A DNA stretch of 64,000 nucleotides from Myxocyprinus asiaticus (GCF_019703515.2 NC_059349.1:23036744-23100743); one strand, 5' to 3'. Counted from the stretch's first letter, positions 33,501 to 39,906 are shown. Numbers and translations are program-made. The notes: generated by a model not told the origin, from the sequence alone.

Positions 33501-34113
33501 CCAGCCCCGTATCATGCAGGTCATCGCTATGTCCAAGCAGCAGGGTATGCTGCACGGTAGTCCTAAAAGTGAGGGCAGTACCGTGAGCTGTACCGGCTCC
33601 ATCCGTTACAAAGCCCTGATGGATCAGGAACCCAACACGGGCATTGTTAGAGTGGAGGCCCACCCTGAGAACAAGCCGGTGGTGAAACCACCATCCACAG
33701 ATGGCAGTGGATCGTGGAGGTGGAAACCACAGGAGCGCAGCAGCATCCGGCAGTCCCTCGAGCTTAACGACCTAAACCGAGACTCTGAAAGCTGCGAGTC
33801 GTTGAAAGATGGTTACGGCTCCATAGATGGCAACTGGAGCCTACCTGACATGAGCAACCCCCATCATCCCCATTTTCACCATCACCACCACCAACCAAGT
33901 ATCACCACCATCCGAGTCACTCCAGTGGAAGGGAGCAGTGAAGCCACCTCTGAAACTCTCTCTTCCACCTCCAGTCGAGATTCCACTCTACGCAGGAAAG
34001 GCAACATCATCCTGCTGCCCGACAGAGGGCCTAGTCCAGATAATGCCAGGAACTTGCCTCACTTTTTCAAACCTTCCCCAACACCTCCTCCCATTTTGAC
34101 TTACAAAGAGTAA
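405..34113 (+). CDS. plppr4: plppr4 gene, seven coding exons, 783 aa
   Basis: This is a phospholipid phosphatase-related protein type 4 (PRG-1), a neuronal plasma-membrane protein reported in mammals to modulate bioactive lipid signalling at glutamatergic synapses. The join is 405-494, 20214-20399, 24832-24961, 25855-26050, 28722-28779, 28934-29107 and 32596-34113 (2352 nt including TAA). Residues 1-278 form the multi-pass membrane domain and residues 279-783 the cytoplasmic tail. Lipid phosphatase motifs are degenerate: motif 2 reads FPSQH (residues 204-208) in place of PSGH, motif 3 begins with T252-R253 instead of SR although H260 and D263 remain, and the motif 1 signature (KxxxxxxRP) is not seen near residues 100-125. 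This fits the family's presumed lack of ectophosphatase activity. N170 and N175 are N-glycosylation sequons in an extracellular loop. The tail contains blocks typical of PLPPR4 such as [20 protein letters not shown] and [12 protein letters not shown], which separate it from PLPPR3 and PLPPR5. Which teleost duplicate (a or b) this is cannot be told here. Confidence 0.95.
495..1430 (+). other. Start of plppr4 intron 1, AT-rich, no gene seen
   Basis: This stretch after the exon 1 donor is AT-rich and has only short open frames. I see no recognisable transposon ends, although a short AT-rich motif around 1050-1130 resembles dispersed fish repeats. It ends at the GATGG target copy beside the solo LTR. 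Confidence 0.4.
1431..2466. mobile_element. Solo LTR, 1036 bp, with 5-bp target duplication GATGG
   Basis: The element begins TGTCAGG and ends CCGTGACA, giving TG...CA termini with a short inverted repeat TGTCA/TGACA. GATGG flanks it on both sides (1426-1430 and 2467-2471). There is no coding sequence inside. This is the signature of a solo LTR left by recombination between the two LTRs of a retrotransposon, most likely Ty3/gypsy by TSD length (inference). Open frames inside it are low-complexity and not credible genes. Confidence 0.8.
2472..3496 (+). other. Intron 1 interval, AT-rich, no gene seen
   Basis: No coding region or clear transposon boundary was recognised. The open frame at 2860-3111 shows no family resemblance and no repeat-like ends. 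Confidence 0.4.
3497..4993. mobile_element. hAT-type non-autonomous element, 1497 bp, TSD TGAAGTAT
   Basis: The ends are CAGAGGTGGGTA and TACCCACCTCTG, a perfect 12-bp terminal inverted repeat. The exact 8-bp duplication TGAAGTAT lies at 3489-3496 and 4994-5001. An 8-bp TSD with CAG-type ends is characteristic of the hAT superfamily. The left end is the common teleost repeat beginning with GTGGGTATTAA and TTTACTCCGTTAC. No transposase is visible inside. A palindromic-MITE fragment is nested at 4678-4965. Confidence 0.85.
4678..4965. mobile_element. Partial TTAA palindromic MITE (Angel-like) nested in hAT element
   Basis: It begins TTAAAGTGATAGTTCACCC and ends near GAGGGTGAATAAATGATATC, the two arms of the common teleost palindromic repeat seen again at 26389, 43273, 43606, 53751 and 62705. 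The right terminal bases are eroded. The Angel family name is from recall. Confidence 0.65.
5926..9497 (-). pseudogene. L1 ORF2-like endonuclease/reverse transcriptase, broken
   Basis: Starting at [20 protein letters not shown] (9497), the frame pieces show an APE-type endonuclease ([25 protein letters not shown] near 9070-9170, SDHALV near 8800), then reverse transcriptase ([30 protein letters not shown] and [11 protein letters not shown] between 7480 and 7830, and the catalytic YTDD at 7385-7396). The far end has a C-terminal cysteine/histidine segment ([15 protein letters not shown], near 6060-6110). It is cut into about eight pieces by frameshifts and stops. Functions are those of target-primed reverse transcription in L1 elements; this copy cannot make an intact protein. 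Confidence 0.85.
9680..10462 (-). repeat. Degenerate repeated linker between L1 ORF1 and ORF2
   Basis: A motif around CCAGCCAACAGGCAGA recurs at about 9791, 9989, 10073 and 10350 with changes, each time near ACAAAA and CAGA-rich sequence. Spacing is irregular. All reading frames carry stops. It appears to be an internally duplicated, non-coding spacer of the LINE. Confidence 0.55.
10463..11307 (-). pseudogene. L1 ORF1-like protein, broken
   Basis: The frame starts with [16 protein letters not shown] at 11307. It has a coiled-coil-like stretch (residues about 45-90, [19 protein letters not shown]), then an RNA-binding domain region marked by [18 protein letters not shown] single in-frame TGA interrupts it at 11035-11037. 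The C-terminal part ([17 protein letters not shown], near 10500-10560) is in another frame, so at least one frameshift is present. The order coiled coil, RRM-like, C-terminal domain is that of L1 ORF1 nucleic acid chaperones. Confidence 0.8.
11590..12325 (-). mobile_element. Tc1-type element, internally deleted, 736 bp
   Basis: The outer 27 bp match perfectly as inverted repeats (CACTATATTGCCAAAAGT... at the left, its complement at the right). TA dinucleotides flank both ends (11588-11589, 12326-12327), as expected for Tc1/mariner insertion. It sits 16 bp after the TTAA MITE. It is shorter than a full Tc1, so part of the interior is missing. Confidence 0.88.
11840..12124 (-). pseudogene. Tc1 transposase C-terminal remnant
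   Basis: This 94-residue frame contains [13 protein letters not shown], then [11 protein letters not shown] with the second catalytic aspartate, and [13 protein letters not shown] with the catalytic glutamate of the DDE transposase domain. The spacing fits DD34E. The N-terminal helix-turn-helix region and the first aspartate are missing, so the element cannot mobilise itself. Confidence 0.85.
12328..13237 (+). other. Intron 1 interval, no gene seen
   Basis: Contains a poly-C tract at about 12592-12604 and otherwise unremarkable AT-rich sequence. No transposon ends or coding homology recognised. Confidence 0.4.
13238..13540 (-). mobile_element. Solo LTR related to the neighbouring gypsy-type element
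   Basis: The stretch aligns with the LTRs at 13771 and 18053 over most of its length: TTTTCAGTGTGACACA, the GCTTTGTGTGTCTCTCTC tract, CAGCTGAGAGAG and CCCCAGGTGTCCATCC. It begins TGTGACA and ends GCCACA. Flanks are CATAC and CATTC, a 4-of-5 match to a 5-bp target duplication. It is clearly more diverged than the two LTRs are from each other, so it is an older insertion of the same family. Confidence 0.65.
13771..14071 (-). repeat. 3' LTR of the gypsy-type element
   Basis: It shares with 18053-18304 the runs GACAGTTCTCTGGCTTTC, TTGTGAAGGAGGAAGC and TTTTCAGTGTAACACACAAA, and the TTGGACTGCCCTTTTATCCC block. It retains a segment around CAGCTGTTAGAGGTG that is absent from the other LTR but present in the solo LTR at 13238, so the other copy has a deletion. 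Confidence 0.78.
14221..15434 (-). pseudogene. Reverse transcriptase and RNase H of gypsy-type element, broken
   Basis: Downstream of integrase, pieces read [30 protein letters not shown], then RT motifs [28 protein letters not shown] and the catalytic [11 protein letters not shown] (near 14844-14880). RNase H follows: [12 protein letters not shown], and [21 protein letters not shown] with the catalytic glutamate near 14300. Stops lie at about 15105 and 14844, with frameshifts between 14610 and 14360. It is a decayed polymerase. Confidence 0.82.
15725..17855 (-). pseudogene. gag-protease-integrase of gypsy-type element, deleted in integrase core
   Basis: A long frame (17855 to 16227, 542 codons) starts [15 protein letters not shown]. 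It has a gag/SCAN-like region at residues about 25-180, a low-complexity Ser/Leu stretch, a CCHC zinc knuckle [14 protein letters not shown], a degenerate protease region, and the HHCC integrase zinc domain ([15 protein letters not shown] ending CVTCCEC). A second frame (16246 to 15725) continues with [18 protein letters not shown] and jumps within a few residues to [19 protein letters not shown]. The part of the integrase core that normally holds the second catalytic aspartate is therefore missing. The integrase tail [19 protein letters not shown] follows. Confidence 0.8.
18035..18051 (-). other. Candidate primer binding site of the gypsy-type element
   Basis: On the - strand the 17 bases TGGTGCCAAAACCCTGG start one base after the 5' LTR. 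Position and the leading TGG, complementary to a tRNA CCA end, fit a primer binding site. Which tRNA is used was not determined. Confidence 0.55.
18053..18304 (-). repeat. 5' LTR of the gypsy-type element
   Basis: About 250 bp matching 13771-14071, starting TGTGACAG and ending CATCACCA on the + strand. It is shortened by a deletion after TTTATCCCCCTC. As the upstream LTR on the coding (-) strand it would have driven transcription of gag. Confidence 0.78.
18431..19991 (-). mobile_element. Nearly intact Tc1-type transposon, 1561 bp, 201-bp terminal repeats
   Basis: Inverted repeats occupy 18431-18631 and 19791-19991 and are almost identical (I noted two mismatches, at bases 10 and about 55). 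TA flanks lie at 18429-18430 and 19992-19993. The - strand carries a transposase frame interrupted by one visible stop codon. This is the best preserved mobile element in the window. Confidence 0.92.
18691..19728 (-). pseudogene. Tc1 transposase, full length with one in-frame stop
   Basis: The frame reads from [20 protein letters not shown] at 19728 to APTKY at 18694, 345 codons before its own stop. It is in one frame throughout except for a TGA at 19531-19533 (codon 66). The N-terminal paired-type DNA-binding region includes [20 protein letters not shown]. The catalytic DDE domain has [19 protein letters not shown] and [10 protein letters not shown], matching DD34E spacing. Length is typical of Tc1 transposases. 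Translation from the internal ATG at 19491 would give a 266-residue protein without the first DNA-binding part. Confidence 0.9.
20214..20399 (+). CDS. plppr4: plppr4 exon 2 (residues 31-92)
   Basis: The 62 codons run from LPILVSSVV to FAGPAAT and include the first membrane segment, the ELTDIFKP loop and the [10 protein letters not shown] motif typical of the PLPPR family. A pyrimidine-rich tract ending in TATAG precedes it, and the donor is GTAAGT. Phase is 0 on both sides. It follows a 19.7-kb first intron made mostly of transposons. Confidence 0.95.
20901..21529. mobile_element. TTAA MITE, intact 629-bp copy
   Basis: The element is bounded by TTAA on both sides with inverted ends (TTAAAGAAATATTC and GAATATTCCTTTAA), then CAATACAAGTTAAGCTCAAT and its complement. 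The body is largely palindromic. It is the same family as the copy split by the L1 at 5051-11573 and shows what that site looked like before. No coding content. It lies in plppr4 intron 2. Confidence 0.85.
21540..21780. repeat. CTGGT/CCAGC-rich degenerate repeat
   Basis: Short units such as CTGGTCTGGCCAAGCTGGT and AAACCAGCAAACAGACCAG recur in both orientations. Similar sequence occurs at 27061-27240, and weakly at 22150-22200 and 38600-38720. No gene. This looks like a dispersed teleost minisatellite-like repeat. Confidence 0.55.
21781..22649 (+). other. Intron 2 interval, no gene seen
   Basis: Holds a GTTAGGGTTTGGGTTAGGGG stretch near 22072, a short AAATA run near 22290 and otherwise unique-looking sequence. 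No coding homology recognised. Confidence 0.4.
23022..24346 (+). pseudogene. Tc1 transposase, broken and interrupted
   Basis: It starts [28 protein letters not shown] at 23022. Recognisable blocks are [36 protein letters not shown], then after a 333-bp insertion [19 protein letters not shown] (first catalytic Asp), [28 protein letters not shown] (second catalytic position, here GND where QDND is usual) and a C-terminal part ending SY-TAA at 24346. Several frameshifts and a premature TGA near 24126 make it non-functional. Confidence 0.82.
23449..23781. mobile_element. 333-bp insertion inside the Tc1 transposase, TSD TGACAC
   Basis: TGACAC occurs just before (23443-23448) and just after (23782-23787) the inserted sequence. 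The transposase reading resumes directly after it. The insert contains TTTATCCAAAGCGACTTACA and GGAGGTCATTCCACCA, motifs of a very common dispersed teleost repeat. Its class (SINE-like or other) cannot be settled by eye. Confidence 0.7.
24551..24590. repeat. (AT)n microsatellite
   Basis: About 40 bases of alternating AT directly after the right end of the Tc1 element. Confidence 0.9.
24832..24961 (+). CDS. plppr4: plppr4 exon 3 (residues 93-136)
   Basis: This exon has no start codon and is easily missed. It reads [16 protein letters not shown] at its start and [16 protein letters not shown] at its end, both closely matching PLPPR4. The acceptor is CCCCCAG and the donor is GTGGGT after a single base of the split glycine codon (phase 1). 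The segment [11 protein letters not shown] differs from the mammalian sequence in the same intracellular loop. Confidence 0.93.
24962..25854 (+). other. plppr4 intron 3, no gene seen
   Basis: AT-rich intron of 893 bp. A poly-T tract at about 25659-25672 is the main feature. No transposon ends were recognised. Confidence 0.5.
25855..26050 (+). CDS. plppr4: plppr4 exon 4 (residues 136-201)
   Basis: The exon starts with the last two bases of glycine 136 and continues [20 protein letters not shown], a membrane helix, then the extracellular loop [12 protein letters not shown] with two N-glycosylation sequons (N170, N175) and the DDICSGPD motif. The acceptor is TTATCAG. The donor is GTCAGT, splitting arginine 201 (phase 2). 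Its length of 196 nt fits the phases of its neighbours exactly. Confidence 0.95.
26389..27060. mobile_element. TTAA palindromic MITE (Angel-like), 672 bp, complete
   Basis: It runs from TTAAAGAGATAGTTCAC to GTGAACTATTCCTTTAA. The two halves are inverted copies, including GCAAGTGAATGGGTACC on one side and its complement on the other. It lies in plppr4 intron 4. The Angel name is from recall of teleost palindromic elements; the structure is directly visible. Confidence 0.8.
27061..27240. repeat. CCAGC-rich degenerate repeat
   Basis: Units such as CCATGCTGGTTGACCAG, AACCAGCTAGATCAGCACC and AACCAGCATAAACCAG follow the MITE directly. Same type as 21540-21780. Confidence 0.55.
27241..28203 (+). 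other. Intron 4 interval, no gene seen
   Basis: AT-rich; no coding homology or transposon boundary recognised. Confidence 0.4.
28204..28588. mobile_element. Short inverted-repeat element with GCGC-rich arms
   Basis: Ends GGGCTCTATTTT and AAAATAGGGCCC are near-perfect inverted repeats. The interior is rich in GCGCAAAG/CTTTGCGC-type motifs (AAGCGCGCAAAGAGC, GCGCTAAGCGCAAAG). I found no clear target duplication. It resembles a common cyprinid hAT-type MITE (inference). Confidence 0.6.
28722..28779 (+). CDS. plppr4: plppr4 exon 5 (residues 201-220)
   Basis: This 58-nt exon carries the phosphatase motif 2 region, [19 protein letters not shown]. The glutamine at 207 stands where active lipid phosphate phosphatases have glycine; the histidine at 208 is kept. 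The acceptor is CATTGCAG and the donor GTAAGT. It is separated from exon 6 by a 154-bp intron. Confidence 0.95.
28934..29107 (+). CDS. plppr4: plppr4 exon 6 (residues 221-278)
   Basis: The 58 codons encode two membrane helices around the motif 3 region, [19 protein letters not shown]. Threonine 252 replaces the serine of the SR pair of active phosphatases, while H260 and D263 are retained. The acceptor is TTCCACAG and the donor GTTAGT, a weaker form of the consensus. Phase is 0 on both sides. Confidence 0.95.
29108..29842 (+). other. Start of plppr4 intron 6, no gene seen
   Basis: Contains a pyrimidine-rich stretch with CTCTCTC near 29345-29365 and otherwise unremarkable sequence. Confidence 0.4.
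29843..30992. mobile_element. hAT-type non-autonomous element, 1150 bp
   Basis: Termini TAGGGCTGTCAATT and AATTGACAGCCCTA are perfect 14-bp inverted repeats. Flanks GTAAAAAC (29835-29842) and GTATAAAC (30993-31000) match at 7 of 8 positions, consistent with an 8-bp target duplication. No transposase inside. Confidence 0.82.
31571..32520. mobile_element. Non-autonomous DNA element with TATACAGTA flanks, 950 bp
   Basis: TATACAGTA flanks both ends (31562-31570 and 32521-32529). The left part begins CAGTGTTGTCACGATACC; the right part contains CTGGTATCGTGACATC, TACCGAAGTACC and TTTTGACATCCC, an imperfect inversion of the left. It ends 75 bp before plppr4 exon 7. A hAT assignment is likely from the 8-9 bp target copy. 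Confidence 0.7.
32596..34113 (+). CDS. plppr4: plppr4 exon 7, cytoplasmic tail (residues 279-783)
   Basis: The last exon begins [13 protein letters not shown] directly after the final membrane helix and encodes the whole 505-residue cytoplasmic tail, ending in TAA at 34111-34113. Blocks conserved with mammalian PLPPR4 include [61 protein letters not shown] and [15 protein letters not shown]. Less conserved parts are a Gln/Pro/His-rich stretch (residues 297-326), a Gly-rich acidic insert (about 547-560) and a His-rich run [11 protein letters not shown] (701-711). The acceptor is CTTCAG. Confidence 0.95.
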   Translation, partial: GLYAVGNFKPSEDTSLKTHQLQLLQHQHHRQTQPSQPPPQPQPVVPPPAMREPLRPLPNLNTDPPRLLPPKSLSMRERPTSARSESILLRGPSREHNSMSSLKRASTELECITPPSPLCKESFVTFSNTLPRVHSTGVEEHVPRRHAAIHASMDSTRSKQLLSQWKIKNENRKMSLQVMEAEACQSPQRNMQLRCSSEPSAVGLDGELRGGPPGQYMKLAASAVPLANHNNTGGLAGGARVSIQSRPGSSQLVHIPEETQENVSCSPQEDSGEVDDSGGGGGTARSKWLKVAEKSTVCRSNSQPRIMQVIAMSKQQGMLHGSPKSEGSTVSCTGSIRYKALMDQEPNTGIVRVEAHPENKPVVKPPSTDGSGSWRWKPQERSSIRQSLELNDLNRDSESCESLKDGYGSIDGNWSLPDMSNPHHPHFHHHHHQPSITTIRVTPVEGSSEATSETLSSTSSRDSTLRRKGNIILLPDRGPSPDNARNLPHFFKPSPTPPPILTYKE

Positions 34114-35640
34114 AAGAAACCTCTTTCCCCACTGTTCCCAAGAGTTGCCTTGGTCTCTGAACTCTGAAGACTGGAGGCTCCATTGGGGTACTGAGTCATT
34201 CTGAATGTCTCCATTCCCTGACCACTAGACAAACCTGCACTCTCCAGAACATGAAAGGCAACGTTGTGCATTTTTAATCAACGTTGTGTAGGTCTTTTGT
34301 TACTAAAACATTTAATAAGTACAAAATATTCAATCTGAGGTCATTTAGTAAAGGTACTGTGTAATTTGCTTATTTTGTTTTAAATAGCATTTGGATTAAC
34401 TTTGTTACCAGATCCCTGTTGTCTGTTGTCTCATGGCAATGTGGGTGGTTTCAAAATCCGTTTCATAACACAACTTTGTACATTTTTATATATTTTCTCA
34501 ACATAAATATTTGTATGTACCATTCAGCCCATTTCATGGCAATTTAATTGCTTGTGGCTAATTATTGTTTTCACTATGTTGCAATTAAATAATTTAACCA
34601 GATGTTCAATCACACTCATAGCTTTTAGATGAACAGGAGAATATTAATGTGATGGATGTTTATTGAGAGTTCCATCAATGGTGTATTAACCAAATGGATG
34701 TTTTGTATAGAGGGGCTTGTTTAACCATATGCATTGTGTGTTTTGGTGACCATGAATGAGCTATTTAAATTCAAACAGCTGAAAGCACTCTTTGCTGGCA
34801 CAGAGACAGTGAATTTATAGACACTCCAATGCAGAGAACAATACATTCTTAACACATTAATGTAATATTGCCTTTTGTTTTACAGAACTTGGTTCCACTC
34901 ACCAGAGAGCACTATTTAACTCATAACTATTGATTTGCAAGTCTCTATATGTTTAATTAAGTGTGCTTGAGCACAGTTATAATTGTGTTTTATGGCTCAT
35001 TGCTGTACAACAGTGATGTATTGTGAATCGTATTCACTGTTTTTCCCCCATTTTGCCTGACTGGTTGGGGTTATATAGCAGAGTTGCACCCTACTCCTCA
35101 TTTTTAAGCGTGTTGGCATAAACAAATGACTCCAAACCACTGCACATTGCAGAGAAGCACTTCACAATATAAGAGCAATAGGAGGATCCAAGCGTATTAG
35201 TGGGAACTCTTTGCTTATTTTTTTAAACATTTTAAAAATACTAATAATCACATTCTTAGAGTGCCTCAAAAACAATTATTTGCTTATTAGTTAGTGATCC
35301 ATTACTTGTATCTTGCAGTGACTGTGCAAAAAATAGTACAGTTGTCACAGTAATGGTACTTAATTTTTATGGTGCACAATGGACAGATGTCTTAAATGGA
35401 CAGATGTCTATTTTGCCTTAAATAACCACTATCGTTGCTAACAAATGGCACTGGACAAATGGCACAGTCCTTGAGTGCTCATAAAATAAGAGGTTTTAAT
35501 GAAATACACAAAATAGACAAACAATGTTAGGATTCGTACTGTGTAAAGTTTTTTAGCACATTGTTTACATCCTTCTTAGGACCATCATGTAATCTATACA
35601 TAAATATTGCCAATAAAGAATGTATGATCAACCCAGTGAT
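34114..35640 (+). other. plppr4: Probable plppr4 3' UTR
   Basis: The 1.5 kb after the stop codon is AT-rich, free of recognisable transposons (unlike the introns and the sequence beyond 39 kb), and ends near a canonical AATAAA. The absence of repeats fits a transcribed 3' UTR, but its end is inferred. Confidence 0.55.
35612..35617 (+). terminator. plppr4: Candidate poly(A) signal AATAAA
   Basis: A canonical AATAAA about 1.5 kb after the plppr4 stop, followed by GT/T-rich sequence from about 35660. Another AATAAA context occurs near 36296. Confidence 0.45.
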
Positions 35641-37902
35641 GGATAAATTTAGTTAATTTAGAGAATAATTTACATGATGTTGGTTGGTTTGTGTTTCCTT
35701 TTTTTATTTATTAAACATAGATTTCATTAATTTACATAAATACATATTTTTAAGTCTCTGTTCTACAAGAGTGAATCAGAACCAACACATTTAAAAAATT
35801 TATATACAGTATGCTTGTATAGTTCAATTGTACCCCACATAATGGCGTTAACCCGTTGTTACATATGCATGGTGATTTAATACTGTATGTAATGTAACTA
35901 AAGGGTTTGTTTTGTTTTGCTTTTATTTTGTATATGATGCCTTTAATAGTGATGGCTGGTACCTTGATTTTTACTGTAATTCACTCTGCAGAATCAACTG
36001 AATAATCATGAAATATTTGTACCCTTGTAAATAGGTATTTGTAACTTTGCCAGCAAACTTGTGTGATAGTGTACTGTAAATAAGAGGAAAAGTAATCCGT
36101 TAAGATGTGAGAGAGGTCACTAGGTTATTATTTGAGTGTCGCAAAGACACTTGCTTTATTAGTGCTCAAAACCAGATGTGGTACATGAGAGAATTTTTTT
36201 TCTGTGGAACATTAAAGACATGTTGACAGATATTTGGAAGTTTTGCCTTGTGAGGTTTTGCTTAGCAGTGTATTTTGACTGAGGCTCAAATGTCTTAATA
36301 AATATTGAAATAAATGTTTGGTATCCAATACAAGCCAAAACAAGCATTTTTTTCCCCACACACTATCTTCTTGCATGATGTCACCTGTGTCTGACTGTAC
36401 CTCCACCTATGTCTGGGTGAAATGTCTTTAGACACTTCCTGAGAACTTAAGATAAGATAATGTGTGTAATTTTTGCAGCACCAAACTGAATAATTATTGT
36501 ATAACACTCCACAATTTTGCCATTGGTAGAGCAAACAGTCCTGCCCCAAACTCACTCCATTGGTTGAGCCAGTAATTGACATATTGGACCCCTTAAACTC
36601 AAGCTATTTTTTGGAAGTCCAATAGTCTTTACACTCTTTGGGGAAGCCTACCTACGAATGCCTTGCTTTTAGTTGACAATTGCATTTATCTAGGATAGGA
36701 GATTGTATTCATTGAAAAATTATGCACTTCACCTTGCTCTTGTGTTTAAAAGTGTGTTGCTGTAGGGTCCAGCAAAATAATGGCTCTGTTTCAGCCATCT
36801 GTTTTCAAAAGTTGCCTTTGTATATGTCCTCTAAGATTACGTCAGCCTGTGTGTGCTAGAGCCAATGAAGTGTAATATCCATCTCTCTGTCCTGTATCCA
36901 AGAATTGTCAGTCCACCCTTAAGGTATTTCTTAAGAAAAAGCACTGACCAGCTTAAGCTTTAACAGATGATCCCATATTATGTTCACAGAATCAAAGGTC
37001 TTCCCTTCACAGTCACTTTGTTTATATCCCCTGTCAAGCTTAATGTTTCAAACTAGGAGCATGGCATTTTGGATAAAACACTCTAGGAGTGTCAAAAGTA
37101 TGGAAAGTGGGTCTGGTTAGCATTGCTGAATCCAATCAGTGGACACAAAGTAGGTCAGAAAGCTGACCTAAATTGAGGAAGAGAGTCTTAGTCTCCTCCA
37201 TCTCATGTGGTATCCCCTGAAGACCAAATACATGGTGTTGAAAGTGGAGACTGAGATGGTACTAGTGAGTGAACAGCCCTGTAATATATCAGAGACAACA
37301 GGGAAACAGAGACAGCTTAGAGCAAAACTTATTAACAATGCTGCAGAATGACTCCTATGTACAGACCCCTAATCCATTACTTTCAAGCTTGTCACTGGGC
37401 CTCGCCACATTGAAGCCATGAAGCCATGGGCCATTGCTCAGTAAAAATGGTGCAACAAGAAAACATATCACATGTTACCTGGTTAATGCAAAAAACAGAA
37501 CAGCATATGTTAAAGGGAAGGTAAGCAATGTTCAAGCCCCTTCTCATCTTATCATTCCAGCATACAGTCTTTAAAGTCCCTTTCATTTATTCCATAAATC
37601 TGTCATTTTAAATTTAAATTATCCTTGTAATGTGTTATCTGCATGGCATTTGGCAGAGAATAGCATAGCATACATACAAACCATCTGTCCCCTAGATTAC
37701 TAGGAACCTGGTTTATCCCCATTAACAGTTACAGTAGACTGTTTATAATTCTCAAATAATTCAGATTTTCTTAATGCCACAATACACATGTCTGTACGAT
37801 TTCAATAGAGCCCAGTATTACTTTGCTCTTTTGTACATTTTTTGCTATTATTATAAGTGGTGCTTGCTTATGGTAAGGTGCCACTATTACATTGTGCTGA
37901 CC
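35641..37902 (+). other. Downstream flank of plppr4, no gene seen
   Basis: No coding homology, RNA gene or clear transposon end recognised. The 3' UTR may extend into the first few hundred bases. Confidence 0.4.
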
Positions 37903-37936
37903 TTGGTTTAGGGATTTTCCAAAATCCCTAAACCAA
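37903..37936. repeat. Perfect 16-bp inverted repeat with 2-nt loop
   Basis: The arms TTGGTTTAGGGATTTT and AAAATCCCTAAACCAA are perfectly complementary around CC at 37919-37920. No neighbouring gene explains it. Confidence 0.8.
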
Positions 37937-38139
37937 TTGTTTGCTTCCGACAAAACTTTGGCATGGAATTCGTCATGCATTGTTTTACGTACACCCATAA
38001 ATTTGGTGTTAAATCAACTGGCTTAATGAAGGAGACTTGTGTCTCTACAAAACAAAAATGGGCGTTTCCCAAGCAGTGGGCGTTTTCAGTCCGGGATTGA
38101 CTGCAAAGCCCATTGACTTAACATTGAAAAGGGCGCAAA

Positions 38140-38350
38140 GGGCTAATATTTCCAGAACATGGGGATGGCCTCTTTTCACGTGGGGCAGTAAGGCAAGTTT
38201 AGTGACACTCTAGCAACCACCCACAACACCCTAACAAACACCCAGAACCCCATATCTCGGCACCCAAACATCATAGAGACATGGGGGTGGGCTCTTTTGA
38301 CTTGGGGCAGGTTTAAGGTAAGTTTAGTGACACCCTAATAACCACATAGC
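38140..38350 (+). repeat. Imperfect tandem duplication of about 120 bp
   Basis: The block CATGGGGATGG, CTCTTTTCACGTGGGGCAG, AAGTTTAGTGACACTC recurs as CATGGGGGTGG, CTCTTTTGACTTGGGGCAG, AAGTTTAGTGACACCC. Both are followed by AACCAC. No coding content. Confidence 0.6.
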
Positions 38351-39034
38351 AATGACTTGCAAGTCATTTTAAATCAGTGTCTCTTGGTGTATTGATGAGT
38401 CAATTAATGTTATGACTGAGAGCTACATACGATTGTGTTTAAAACTTGCATACTGTAAAGCAAATGGCACTTTGCTTGCCTTTCAGCAATTAATTTGATC
38501 AAAGTAACTTTCAGTGAATAATTGGTGGGCCATTCCCAGTCTGGAACAATCTGGGGTTAATGGTAATGCTCTTGAGCACAATGGTGCTTGGAGATCTCAG
38601 AAACTTTCCAGCCTGGTGGCGACACCTGCACACCAGCATCCCATGCTGGGGACCAGCAACCAAAGCACAACATAAGCAGGTGACCAGCAATTCTGGTAGA
38701 TTTCTTCTGGTTAATTGATTCCTCTTATTAGTGGTGTCTAAGCAATGTTTGGTTATTATAGAGGCCTCAGGACTTGAGCCTGGTTTGATCAGAGGACTCT
38801 ACAGTGTTGGTTCATCTGAGGACAGACTGAAGGAGACAGATGGAGGTGTCATCTGGCAAAGACAATGCATCCACAAATCAGCAGCAGGGGGGAGAGACAA
38901 TGTCAAGTTCATATCATGGCTGTCAGGCATGACCTGTCAAGGTGATGTCAAGGTAGAAAACAATAGTTCTTCTTCTCTAACAGAGAGGCACAGACATGAC
39001 TATCAAAAAGTCTCAACACATCAGGCCTCTCCAG

Positions 39035-39906
39035 GGGCTGGTTGCACCAGCTATACGTAAGTTACAACTTAGCCTATTTGTGGTGTAAATGGGCACTAAG
39101 TCATAATTTACGCACTACTAAATATGTGAGCATTGCACCATTAAACTTAGGTAGAATATAACCCTACATATAAACTAAATATTTACGGATGCCTCCAGCA
39201 AGGAGTAATGGATGGAATAAAAAATTGACATCAGTGAGCTCGTGTTTTGGTTGACAGCTTCAGTCCTTTCAACATATATGATGATGTTGGCATTTACACT
39301 CATTTACATTTATGGGAGAATACATTATGTAAAAAACGTACTTCTTCAGCATGAAACCGATCTAACGGTGCACTTTCCTGTGTACGCCGCCCGGTGTCAT
39401 GTTTCAACATATACTAAATATACAGTGAATAAATGTCTATTTTTCCAGCCTGTTGTATTAGTATTTATTTATTTATTGCCCCTTATTCATTTAGATAGTT
39501 ACTGAATATTGTTATTTACATAGGCTAAATATACCATTAATGAAATCTTGTTTTATTACGTATTGCATTTCAATGGGGATGTAATTTATTACAGCTGACG
39601 GTTACGTGAGCAAACAAGGTTTGAACATCAACTGTAACAAGATCTAACTGAAATACACTGCTTTTTAATACTTCTGTGTACAAATTTGAAGGCTGCTTAT
39701 TGGATCAATACAAGAAAACGTCATATTATGTGACTATGCATTACATTACGGAGAGCTTACGACCTACTAGTTAAGTCTTGCCTTAAGAACAGGTGGTGCA
39801 ACTAAATTTTTGACTTATTTACAAATTAACTAGTAGTTAATAAGCCCTTAGTGTGAACTTTATGTCTCAGCTTAAGTGAGACCTTATGCAAAGCTGGTGA
39901 AACCCT
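39035..39906. repeat. Probable inverted-repeat element with GCACCAGC ends
   Basis: The left part reads TTGCACCAGCTATACGTAAG and later CTTAG-rich sequence; the right part contains CTTAAGAACAGGTGGTGCAAC and ends CTTATGCAAAGCTGGTG. The ends are imperfect inversions of each other. It probably belongs to a dispersed teleost DNA element; exact ends are uncertain. Confidence 0.45.
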
